A stretch of DNA of 64,000 nt, from NCBI GenBank assembly GCA_029204225.1, contig CM055095.1, forward strand, positions 40,044,141 to 40,108,140. Reading direction: 5' to 3'. The translations under genes and the position numbers were made by a program. This document shows, piece after piece, positions 24,291 through 35,717 of this stretch (positions are counted from its first letter, which is position 1; every line of letters starts with the position of its first letter). A model generated the notes under the pieces. The model searched no databases and had not been told where the DNA came from. It worked only from the letters and a program-made list of their open reading frames with translations. The stretch comes from Diphasiastrum complanatum (lineage: Eukaryota > Streptophyta > Lycopodiopsida > Lycopodiales > Lycopodiaceae).

Positions 24291-26639
24291 TTCCTAACTT
24301 AGGAACTTGCAAAAGTTAAGTTTAAACTATTTTATCTAAATATTAGTGCACATGGCACTTTCTAGTCTAAAGGCTAAATGTTGGACTTATATGCGTAGAA
24401 TGCCAACTGGTTGCCTGATCCTAATACTTCTGCCTCTCTACCACATTCATGTAGCATTTTGGTTTACTGTAGGAGCCATATTCCATGTGTCGTTCCCAGA
24501 ATCGGGCAACATTGGCCCAAAGACCAATATCAGAATGAATAACATCTATGATGCCATCAAGGATTATATTGGTTGCCATTCAATAATGTTTGATGGCTAC
24601 AAATCTGCAAACAAAATAGAAACATATAGCAAGACATTACTCGCATGCACATTTGAATAATCAAATGTAGAGATCAAGGTCAAAACTTTTTCATAATTTA
24701 CAATTGCATTTGAGTTTATCATTCAAACTTTCGCCATCCACTTTGATTTCCCTATGCATGTACAACATGTTGAACCAAGACCTCTGAAATAGATCGACCA
24801 CCAGATGAAACCTTGAAGTCTAAAATTCTACTTTTCCAAAACCTCCTAAAATCCATATTTGATTTTCTTTTTTGTTACTCTATATTGGCGTGCTAGCTTT
24901 TACAAGTTCAATAACATTTAAAAATAAATCAAAGTAAACCTATATTTATAGAGTAACAAAGTATTTTGTTATGGACCTAATTAAAATTTGATGGATAGTC
25001 AAAGATTTAAGTATGCAAGAAACCATAATTCTTTTTTTTCAAAAATCATGTGGTGGCATAAAAAAAGTAACACACCATGTGCTACCATTTTGTGGGATCA
25101 TGAGTAGAAGAAACTCACAAAATTCGCAAAAAATTTACTCGCAGAATGTCAAAACTTCTAATTCGGCTTGGAAAAGTGGAGACTTGTGAATGCAATTTAG
25201 AAACTAAGGTAAGATTGCTATCCAATATTTGGCATGATACTCACATATACCTGGACGTTTTGGGCTTGCTAGATATGCTTGATGTGAATAGCTTACATAT
25301 GTGATAGTAATTGTGGATTGGTATAGATTTTTTGCTTCTAAGGAACATCTGAAGTATCTACGCTTGGGCGTTGCCTTAGTATCATTCTTGATCAATCCTT
25401 GAGATATGATACTTGAAATCACTCCAAATTTGTTGCCTTTGGACATCCATTACCATCCTTATGGTCAATCGCAATGGTGTATGCATTATTGCAAATTTTG
25501 GATAGGTTCTGTGGGCTGCTGGCCAGCGACTGCTGTTGGCTAGAAGATCGCAGTACTACAAGCATCCATGTGTAATTTTTGGTGCCCTGCCTAATGGACA
25601 GTTGGCCACCTATCTAAATGTGATGGATCAGTTGTTTGCTTAATGGTTCTGATAAAAATGAGTACCATTTGCATGTATGGTTTTCTGATGCTTTCTAGTT
25701 GATCCTTATTCTGCTCAAGCATAACTTATGATAATTTTCATAAGGCTGCCCAATAAACATAAGTTTTGTCTCATAATCATGTTATGATAATGCTTATGGA
25801 CATGAAAAGGATTTGCTTTTGGAAATTATCAATTCATACCGGTTTGTTTCGGCCTTAACATAAAGAGGTTCTATAAAACATCGAAAGTGTTGGTATATTT
25901 GAGCACTATGATAACCAAAGAAATGATGTGTTTTAGGGTTTGTTGAAATGCAATTTACTATCTAGTATGTAATGGTTCTATGGCACTTGAGGAGAATGCA
26001 ACCTCTTGTTAGGCACTTATGATGAATTGCGCTTGACTATACACAATACATTCTTTGAAATAAGATAATCTAGTAAGAGTATTGCACTTTACTGTCGTAT
26101 TGGAATCATTAGTACCTAAGGAGGGTGTGTAACTTAACCATTTGGATATCGGTAGCTCTCAGGAGATGGATTCGCCTCCCATCTAGGTACGAAGCTATAT
26201 GTAATAACACTGGTATGAATTTCCTTCTCACCAAAATTTAGGGTTTATGTAAGCATGTCAAACACATGATGCAATACAGTTATTTACTCATCGAAAACTT
26301 CAAGATGTATTAAGATTGATTGTATTCAAAGATATGATCTTGAAGATTTGTGTTTCATGTTTTAATTCTATGAGGATTAGAATATGATGCTAATAGCAAA
26401 GGAAAGATTGATAAAATATAAAGCTACTGTTGTATGTGAGCTAATACTTATTAGGATTTGACTCTGGTGGGCTTGTATGGCATGGATTTGCCGAAGCTAT
26501 AAGGTGCTTGGACTCCTAACTATCTTTGTGGGAAGTCCTTGGGGCTAGTAGCGGCACGGATCTTCCCTAGTACCTAGCACTGATGCAAGAGTCATGACTC
26601 TTGAATTTCTGTTGACTGATGAAAATCAGTCTACTAGGC
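24291..26639. other. AT-rich, no gene recognised
   Basis: No gag or pol similarity was detected after the Copia LTR and leader. Short open frames (for example 24346-24660) show no family motif. Probably deleted retroelement and unique DNA. Confidence 0.45.
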
Positions 26640-28492
26640 CGGATTCGAAAAATGTACTCCAGTGTTAACATGTAGTTCAGATCCTTCATCAGGTTCAGAT
26701 TGTTATTGAGTAATAAAACATCATCTACATAATGGGTAGTGATAATGGAAAGATCTGATATAGACTTGAAGTGAATATTCGAGTCTGTCGAGTTTGGATA
26801 GAAACCATTCTCATTTTGAACTGCAAGTTTGGTGTCTTCTTTCGTCTTGCACTAGTCAACATCAGTAGTTGACTTTGCCTTTGAAATAGTGTTGAGTTCC
26901 TGCACAAAGTAGCAGGTCGGATCATCCATGAATCGAGGGGTGGAGGCTATTTGGATCGATTCAATCTTCTATGTTGAAATTTGATCCTTTGATGTTGTTC
27001 GATCCGTGGAGATTTTGACTCATTTTTTGAGTCTGTATCAAATTTTGAAAGTTCGACCCTTGGATCGGATTTTGCTATAGCTTTTCCCTTGTGGTCAAAA
27101 TAATGGTCCTCCACAAAAGTGACATCTCTACTCATGAATGCCTTATGAGTGTCTAGATTGAAGAGCTTGTATGTCTGGTGGTCTGACGAATAGCCAATAA
27201 AAATCGATCTGCCTCCTTGGGTCGGATTTTGTTGTTCGATCCTTGGGTCAAATTTGGTTGGGGATGTGTGTGACTGATGAATTTGTGGGATTCGCGAAAG
27301 TTTCGCGAAGGTGAATCAGTCACGACTCTCTTAAGCTTGGATGGAGTTCAGATGCGATCACTGGACACTGCTAGTTGAATCACTCCTACAGTCCTCCAGA
27401 GTAGTCAGTCACTACTGATCTACGTTCATAAAATTAATACAACATTCAACTTCAACCAAACTGTGGAATTCAAAATGAACAAGAAGAAACTCAGACACGC
27501 GATTAATAGCAAAAACATTTGCATTCGAGATCAGACACAACACGAATTGATATGTGCACGAAGGCTACAATATCGTCTATTGATTTCTTTTCTATGATTC
27601 TTTGAGCACTACGTGCATACCCACGCAGTGCATTGGCATGAGAGAAAAACGGTTCTCTCACGAGTAATTGTCTCGCTTTACTAGCGGACAGTTGGATCTT
27701 CTAATCCTAGACAAAATTGTCTTCGCACGTAGGCAGACAAGTATTCTGTATTTTTTGTCTTGATTGGTTACTAGCATCAGACTATTACATTATACTATAT
27801 GTGTATTCTATTGATCTATATGTCAAGTATCATCCAGTAAGTATGGTCGCTCTATGTAAATCTAAGATTAGAGTGATTAAGCAACTAGGGGAGTTACAAG
27901 AGTGGCAGATTAGCCACGACCTAAAGTGTATCTACTGATGTCATACCATCAGATCAGATATCTGTACTTCTGGGTACTTGCATGATCTTAGCTGTACTCT
28001 TTGGAGCATGAGGGCAAAACGACGAGATTCGTTTTGCTCGTATGTCTTTCTCTCGTACTGGACCGCAAAGGAATCTTGTTCGTGGATCTTTCATGTTCGA
28101 GAATCGTTCGTCTTCGTCTCCTTTGACTTTTGTGTTCGCAAAATCTTTCGTGCTTTGTGTCTTCAGATTTTTGAGTTCGTGAATGTCTTCGTCGGGATGA
28201 GGGCTAAAAGCTAGCAAGGCTTTGTAGTTGGAAACATTTCGTTTTTTCAGATTTCTTTGGAGATCAGTAGAGATTTGACGGAAAGCAATATATCCAAACA
28301 ATCTAATATTTGTGAGTGATGGCTTTGATCCTGTTCACACCTCATAAGGTGTCTTGCCATTTAGGGCCTCTGGATCGATTTTGTAAATAGGTTATTGTGG
28401 TAATAGCTTTTGCCAAGAGCTTCTTTGGAAGAGAGGCATGGGCCAGCATGCTCTTTGCACTTTTAATGAGTGACTGATTCTTCTATTTTAGA
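26640..28492 (-). pseudogene. Copia pol remnant (integrase to RT), interrupted
   Basis: On the minus strand the order is that of Copia pol. At 28492-28310 is the integrase C-terminal part (SLIKSAKSMLAHASLPKK, then YLQNR, and LFGYIAF). At 27230-27060 is the following segment (FIGYSSDHQTYKLFN, FMSRDVTFVEDHYF). At 26725-26640 is the RT box YVDDVLLLNNNLNLMKDLNY. Stops and frame changes break every piece. Between about 27260 and 28270 foreign sequence separates LFGYIAF from FIGYS, which are normally about 30 residues apart; this insert includes a hairpin at 27267-27322 and looks like LTR or other retroelement DNA. At its 5' side the integrase abuts the dispersed repeat at 28493-29330. The RT catalytic Asp pair is still encoded, but the element is dead. 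Confidence 0.75.
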
Positions 28493-29330
28493 CCGAGGAG
28501 GTCTCTAAGGAGACAAGACAAACGAAGACTGAGAGCCGAGTATGAGAGTCGAGGAATACTGGTTAGTAATGACAAGCCAGAACTGTGTAAGCCTCATGGT
28601 GAATCCCGAAAGATGGAATGACCATGTAGGAATTAGTATTTCTAGGCAATGTAATAAATGCAAGTAGACCCCTCTTAAAGAAAGTATAGTGAGCCACCTT
28701 TTGATGGTGACCTCTAGTGGAGAGCATTATTCCACTTGTAATTTGTAAAATGTGGAAATTCCAGTAAGATGCCACCTAAGGAGCTCTCTTGCTTATTTAA
28801 GAGACTCCCTCTTTGTGAAGAGGAGCTTTTTGTGTATTGTATCTACTCCATGCTGAAATGAGAAGAGCCTTCACGAGTTTGGTGCATCCTTTGAGCTCCC
28901 TGATCATGCTTGTTTCTTGAGTGATGCATTCATGATCTTGCCCTTCCCTCCTTTGTGTGTGGTTGTGTATTGTAGAGTGGATTAGATTTGTTGCTTTCCT
29001 AGAGTGGATTAGTTTTATTTTCTTGTTTGTGGTTTAATGTAGGAACCAGCATTCAAGTAAACTAAATAGGCTAGATATGTGGTATAAATCTTGCATATCC
29101 TCCAATATTCTAGTTCTTGATGTTCTTGGGATGTCCAAGAATCAAAAGACTGGTCGGTTTCTTGATTCTTGGACTTCTAAAATGTTGTAGATTGATTCTT
29201 GTTTCAACTTTGTGGATTAATGCAAGTGTAGCTCAATCTTAGTAAAGTGTAGGATCTGATTCAGTTCATGTTTAGAGTAGGTAGCTGTAGAATCTATTGA
29301 ATGTTCATTTGGGCTGCATGCTGATCTGTA
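28493..29330 (-). repeat. Dispersed repeat RF1, copy I (minus)
   Basis: Its complement matches 31700-32312 plus 33043-33300: shared landmarks in order are a CAAGAATCAAGAAAC segment, GTACTTGAATG-type sequence, CACAACCACACA, CTCTTAAATAA, AGGTCACCATCAAAAGGTGG, GGGATTCACCATGAGGCT and GACCTCCTCGGTCTAA. It ends at the truncated Copia integrase. It probably is a non-coding part of a retroelement. Confidence 0.7.
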
Positions 29331-30218
<888 letters not shown>

Positions 30219-30234
30219 ATTACTTCCTCTTGTT

Positions 30235-30793
30235 TGCCGAGGCTTCTCTAAGGGCATTGCATAGCCAATCAAGTGTCATGTCCTTGGGTAGAAGGACGAG
30301 GTCAGGTGGGTATGGTTGTCTTCTATGCCCTCTCTTGAAAGTAGCTCGAGCGGTTTGTCTACGAGTCTTGGCCTCTTCGTATCTCAAAATCACTTTTGCA
30401 TTTCTTTGATATTAAGAATGCGAAACTTATTCACCTTCTCCCTAAAGAACTCACTCATTATCATGATCGCTCACCTGTAGAAATCTTTGAGGGTTCAAAT
30501 TGTCGTCGTACTTAGGGAGATCTAGCTTTGGTGTACGTTTTTCAGTACGAGGTTTATGGTTGGCAAAAGCCCCATTAAGGTGAGCTCTTGCATGTGAGGA
30601 TTCAGGAGCATAAAAATGTTCTCAATCATATGAAGTTTCTGCTCTAGTGGGTTCCCATCTCTCAAATGGATTCGTGCAAGGTTCATGTACTTGTGATTTC
30701 ATGCGATCGATTGTGTCTGGCTAGCTCAGTAGGAGGTGACACCATCTCGGGTGGGTAGTCTTCTGTCGAATCGAGATTGTAATGATGATCCAT
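30235..30793 (-). pseudogene. Gypsy gag remnant
   Basis: An ATG at 30793 (minus) opens a coding-like stretch MDHHYNLDSTEDYPPEMV, broken by stops and frame changes. Further on it reads PKLDLPKYDDNLNPQRFLQ (about 30535-30480), the LPK-F/Y-G-like signature at the start of Gypsy gag domains, followed by a basic segment (YEEAKTRRQTARATFKRGHR). It lies 0.65 kb downstream of a Gypsy-like primer site and leader on the same strand, in correct order. The rest of gag and all of pol are absent. Confidence 0.55.
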
Positions 30794-31004
30794 CTGGTGA
30801 GGCCTGTATTGTTTTTTGGTGGTGTTGGTATTTTTTTTTAAACAGACTCTAGATGTAAATGTGAAGTAAATTGATAGTGGTCAGATGTTGGTGTCTGGTA
30901 TGCAACCAAATTGCATAGTGGTCAGTTGATGGGTAGTGAAAAAAAGCTTGGCTGATATGTGTGTCAAATGGCTTAGCTAAGATTCCAGTCAAGAACTCTG
31001 TTGA

Positions 31005-31370
31005 CTTTCAAGGCAAGTACTCGGCTCGGTCGAAAGTCAAGTCAAAAAGGGCTCAGTCGAGATAGTGTGTAGTCAACTCGATCGAGATGCAGGACTCGGC
31101 TTGATCAAGATTCAAGTCGAGAAGGCTCGATCGAGGTGGTATGCAGAGTCAGACTCGGTCAAGATCTCAAGTGCAGAACTCGATCGAGATTGTAAGTTCT
31201 GGACTCGGTCGAGATGGTAAGTCAAGACTCGATTGAGATACAACGGTTATACTAGGACTTGGTTGAGGTGTGCATTGGGTACTTGGCTCGATCTGGTGAT
31301 GAAGTGTTTGGACTCGGCCAGGGGTGTAAGTTCAAGACTCGGACAATCTCGGTCGAAACGAGAGTGACGG
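31005..31370 (-). repeat. Degenerate CTCGGTCGAGAT tandem array in the Gypsy leader
   Basis: About ten degenerate units of 30-40 bases, each with a core like ACTCG(A/G)TCGAGAT; the core CTCGATCGAG is itself a 10-bp palindrome. The array lies between the primer site at 31443 and the gag start at 30793 of the minus-strand Gypsy remnant, that is, in its untranslated leader. Confidence 0.65.
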
Positions 31371-31442
31371 AGTGTGAACTTTCAAGGATGGTTTGGGCAC
31401 ATAGAGAATGCATGTTCGATTGGTTTGTGTGTGTGTTTAGGT

Positions 31443-31463
31443 GGTAGCGGCACCAAATGTTCA
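31443..31463 (-). other. Gypsy-type primer-binding site and LTR 3' end
   Basis: The minus strand reads GAACA then TTTGGTGCCGCTACC, close to the TGGCGCCG-type primer site of many plant Gypsy elements, placed right after a CA that could end the LTR at 31458. The LTR itself would extend to higher coordinates; its far end was not defined. Confidence 0.5.
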
Positions 31464-31699
31464 TTGATTTCTCATTAGTGGGGTTTTATTCTCTATGTAG
31501 ATTCAATACGATTTGGCACATTACACGTTTTCGTTTGCTTACTATCTGTTACCAGACTCTTATAGGTCGTTCTTGGCAATTAGAATCTTGGTTAACATTC
31601 AGCCAGGCAGTAAGATAAGCATTGTAGTATAGTTTATCCAGCCTGTCAATGGATTCTGGGAACTTGTTTTCTCCTTAATAGTAATTACATCAATTGAAA

Positions 31700-33300
31700 A
31701 TTCAAGCCACAATGCTCAACAAGGATCAGAATGTAGCTCAGTTGAACATTTATCAGAATGTCTACTTTTACGTTGCTGTAAAAAATGACTGAAAACATAT
31801 CTTGAAAGTTCAAATTAATCTACATGCATCAAACAGAGACAAGAACAAGAAAACAATAAAGTTAAGGGTTAGCATTATGAATGCTCAAGAATCAAGAAAC
31901 ACGCATCTATTGATTCGAACATCAAGAGTTGAAATGTCAAGGAATCTACAAGATCTATGCCACAATTTCATTCTATTTAGTGTACTTGAATGTTGATTTA
32001 TACTCTATTCCACAAACAATAAATCTAATCCATGCTACTTCCATAAAACATATTGGAGAAAGCAAGAAATCTAATCTAATTCCACAACCACACATAAAGA
32101 TGAAAGTGCAAGATCATAGAAGGCATTACACAAGAAACCAGTATGATCAAGGAGCTCAAGAATTGCCAATACCCGTGGAAGATCTTCTATTCAATAATCA
32201 AGAGCAAGACAATTACATGTAAAGCTCCCTCACAAGAGAGGGGACCTCTTAAATAACCAAGAGGGCTGCCCATGTGGAACCTAAGCAGCAATTCCACCAT
32301 TTTAAAAATTACTGTAGGGTCGATGTTCTCACGTAGTAATAGCCCTCCCGCCTATCAACAAGGGTTAGAACACTGGATAGTTACCTAACTATGTAAAGAT
32401 GCTACTTTTAGATAGTTTTCTACTTCTTCCACTAACACTACCACCTTTAACACTACTCCCACTAACCCTACTCCACTAAACTAGCATTCAACATGATTTG
32501 TAGAGAGAGAGAGAGAGATAGAAGGAGCATAGAAGGTAGAGGAATAGAGAAATAGAGAGAGAGTGTGTGAGGAGGGAGGTTAGCTCACTTGATCATTGTA
32601 CTTGCTAAGGGAGAAACATAAACTAATGAAACCAAAAAGAGCATGAACTTGAAAGCAAATGAAAAACAACAAGAGCAATAACAAGCATTGAATAACAAAT
32701 ATGGAGGCTTCTCTTCCAAAAATGGTAGAGTTTCCTCCTCCTCATTAAGCATGCAAATAGAGTACAAATGGTGCCTTTTTATAAATGGGAAAGGCCCTTG
32801 CCCCAAAATCCTATTGGCTAATATTCACAATGATCCTATCCATTTATCTTGGACCCAACTTGATCCAAGGGTCCATAAAAAGTACATTAGAATTCACAAG
32901 ATTCATGTGAGTCCAAAAGTGGACCCAACTCTAAAAAGTAAACTCTAAGTTTTGAAATGACTTTGGGCCTCAAGCTTTATTTTAATTCATTTATTATTAA
33001 ATTTATCCCTTTCCTCACGTTGTGTTGGAAATACCCCCAACAATTACATGTGGAATTAGCTTCTCCAACAGAGGTCACTATCAAAAGGTGGCTCACTCTA
33101 ATTTAATTAAGACGGGTCTACTTGCATTTATTACAAATGCCTACAAATACTAGCTCCTACATGGTCATTCCATCACTTGGGATTCACCATGAGGCTCACA
33201 TGATTTTGAACTGTTATTCTAGCTAGTATTTCTTGGCTCTCATTCTCGTCCTTCTCTTCTTCCTCAAAGACCTCCTCGGTCTAAGGTGAGAGGTGCTCTT
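31700..33300 (+). repeat. Dispersed repeat RF1, copy II (plus), split by an insertion
   Basis: Homologous in inverted orientation to 28493-29330. It is interrupted at 32312 by a 730-base insertion with target duplication and resumes at 33043. After the shared GACCTCCTCGGTCTAAG it leaves the other copy, which there joins Copia integrase. Confidence 0.7.
32313..33042. mobile_element. Solo LTR with 5-bp target duplication
   Basis: A 730-base insertion begins TGTAGGGTCG and ends CCCCCAACA, with short inverted termini (TGTAGGG against TGTTGGG), and is flanked by ATTAC at 32308-32312 and 33043-33047. The uninterrupted RF1 copy at 28493-29330 shows the empty site (AATTAC once). TG...CA ends plus a 5-bp duplication and no internal coding are the marks of a solo LTR left by LTR-LTR recombination. 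Confidence 0.75.
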
Positions 33301-33845
33301 GAAATAGCTTCAGCCTTGTATCTCGGGGATTCATCAGAATCAGCCAACAGAATCAATCACTTTCTTTTATTGCGTTCAGAGTTTTTGTCAGGATTGTATG
33401 CTTTGCTACTACGTCTTCATGTTTAACATTCTTATTGCTTTGTTTGATTGTATGCTCTTATGCTTTCGCAAACAACCGCACAATTAAGCTCTATTTTAAT
33501 TTTGTATTCGCCTACACTTGTAGTAGTGCATACACCGAGGGAATTAGTCGACCACTACTTCCGCGCAGTAGTAGGATCGTTCTGATCAATTATTCGACCG
33601 GCCCGATCTGTCGTCGGTATAAAGTTGTTTTGGCCTAAGTTTAATTGAATTACCACTTTTGAAAAGTGTGGGAAAAATAGGTAGGTCAAGTTTGAACTAA
33701 TTCAAATTTGAATATTCAGATGCATTGAATCTATTCTATTGGTGGAATAGAACTAGAACTTTCTAAATGTTGATAAGCTTGGACAAGCACATCCAAATAG
33801 GTCAAGGACCTGTTATACATAGTGTACAAGTGTGGGAAGAGGGCA

Positions 33846-33949
<104 letters not shown>

Positions 33950-34257
33950 GCTTATCTCTTTGGGTTTCTATATCTGTTTTTGCATCGTCTTGTTGATATC
34001 TTGAATTCTTATGTGTAGAATGCTATTTCAGGTGGTGTATTGGATTCACACATGTGAAAGGTGGTATGGTACAACCATTGTATGGACAAAAACAAAAACT
34101 TATCATTCTTATGCTATTTTGTCAAGTTCTTATTGAGTTTATAGCTTCTATGTAGATCATGATAGTTTCTACATTGTTAATGGTGCTAGATCTGCTTTCT
34201 TTAGTAACCAAAGATCAAAGGGGCAAATTGGATCTTAGTGGTCTGATTTTCTTCACA

Positions 34258-34270
34258 TAGTATCAGAGCT
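34258..34270 (+). other. Copia primer-binding site
   Basis: TAGTATCAGAGCT follows TTCTTCACA, which would be the 3' end of an LTR. It differs by one or two bases from the initiator tRNA-Met primer site at 24125. No gag follows; the left end of the LTR was not located, though the sequence from about 33350 has an LTR-like character. Confidence 0.45.
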
Positions 34271-34911
34271 TTGGTGCAGGGATCAGCCAAATTTAGCAAA
34301 GGATTTGGAGGAGTCACCAATTCTAGAGCATGCTAGATTGATTTCTACTCAAAAATCAAGCATTTTTCGTATGTAGAATTGATTTTTTGTAGATCAAAAC
34401 TCAATATAAGAAAAAACACTTGAAGTAGGCCGATTTCACACTTCATATGGCGAAATGTGGCGACTTTAATTGCATTGGATAGGTCTTCTTGCATTATTTC
34501 AAGAATCTATATAAAGTTTGTAGTATTTGCATATAAAAAGTGAATGATTCATTTTTTTGTACCTTTGTAGAAAGTATATTTTGATTAGATCTCTTGTGTT
34601 TGAAGTTGCTGCACTTTTCAGAGTGTATTACAATCATAGAAAGTGTAAAATTTCATAAGATTGTAGGTTCTTCATTTGTTGATCAATTATCTTGGAAGGT
34701 GAGAATGTAGTCTCTCCGTGAGATGGATTATTTGATGGATATTGTTGTAGATGTGAAAAAGTGGAAGGAACCTGAATAGCGCCCTCAGATATAAATCAAA
34801 AAATCTTTGCTCGCGTAGATTTGAACAACTCTGTGAAAGCTAATATAGAGCAAAGCAAAATCATTTGTAGCCAAGCTAACCCAGCTAATAGCGTGTCAAG
34901 CATAGACAACC
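34271..34911. other. No gene recognised
   Basis: AT-rich sequence after the Copia primer site; no frame or motif of note. Confidence 0.45.
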
Positions 34912-35700
34912 TATGCACACACACACACATATTCATTTTATGATTTTACATTCAGTTAGTGATTATACAACTAAAACTACTCCACAATACTATGAGACTA
35001 ATTATGCTATTTGTGATTACAGTGGCCTACAAACGGTGCTGCCGATGGAAAAAAGAGACAAAAGATGCAAAATGTTGGCAGACTACAGATGATTTATGTT
35101 GATGCATTGCTCAGGGGTCATCTTTAGTGTACTAGCTGGTAGATTGGCCCTACGGAGACTACCATGGACGAAAACTTTTTTACATGTTAACTTTTATTGT
35201 AAAAAGTAGTTGTGATTGCTACCATGGAACCCCGAAAACAGAAACACCTAAAAATTCACCAAACCAACACCGACAAAACTAGAGGAGACCAATCAATCTA
35301 CAAGGCCGACATCTCTTAAAATTGTCAGTGAAGTAGAGTAATCTTTTGTTTAAGTACCAAAACCGAGAATGTTCATGGTAGTAGTCACAACAGCTTTTTA
35401 CAATAAAAAGTTAACATATAAAAAAGTTTTTGTCCATGGTAGTCTCTGTAAGGTCAATCTACCAGCTAGTACACTAAAGACCCCTGAGCAATACATCAGC
35501 ATAAATCATCTGTAGTCAGCCAATATTTTGCATCTTTCATCCCTTTCTTTTTTTTCCCATTCGGCAACACCGTTTGTAGGCCACTGTAATCACAAATAGC
35601 ATAATTAGTCTCATAGTATTGTGGAGTAGTTTTAGTTGTATAATCACTAATTGAATGTAAAATTATTAAATGAATATATGTGTGTGTGTGTGTGTGTGTT
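34912..35700. repeat. Large inverted repeat with arms of about 310 bp
   Basis: The left arm (34912-35220) is the near-perfect reverse complement of the right arm (35383-35700); for example GATTATACAACTAAAACTAC on the left pairs with GTAGTTTTAGTTGTATAATC on the right. Both outer ends carry AC/GT dinucleotide runs. The spacer of about 160 bases contains a copy of the 70-base terminal repeat also found at 38703-38773. The right arm continues directly from the 3' end of the RT element at 35718-38718, so the left arm is an inverted piece of its 3' UTR. Confidence 0.85.
35228..35297. repeat. Terminal direct repeat of the RT element, 3' side
   Basis: About 70 bases containing ACACCTAAAAATTCACCAAA and GAGGAGACCAATCAAT. 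They match 38703-38773 in the same orientation with a handful of differences. The pair brackets the RT pseudogene, as pseudo-LTRs do in Penelope-like elements. Confidence 0.7.
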
Positions 35701-35717
35701 ATCCCACCAACCAACCC

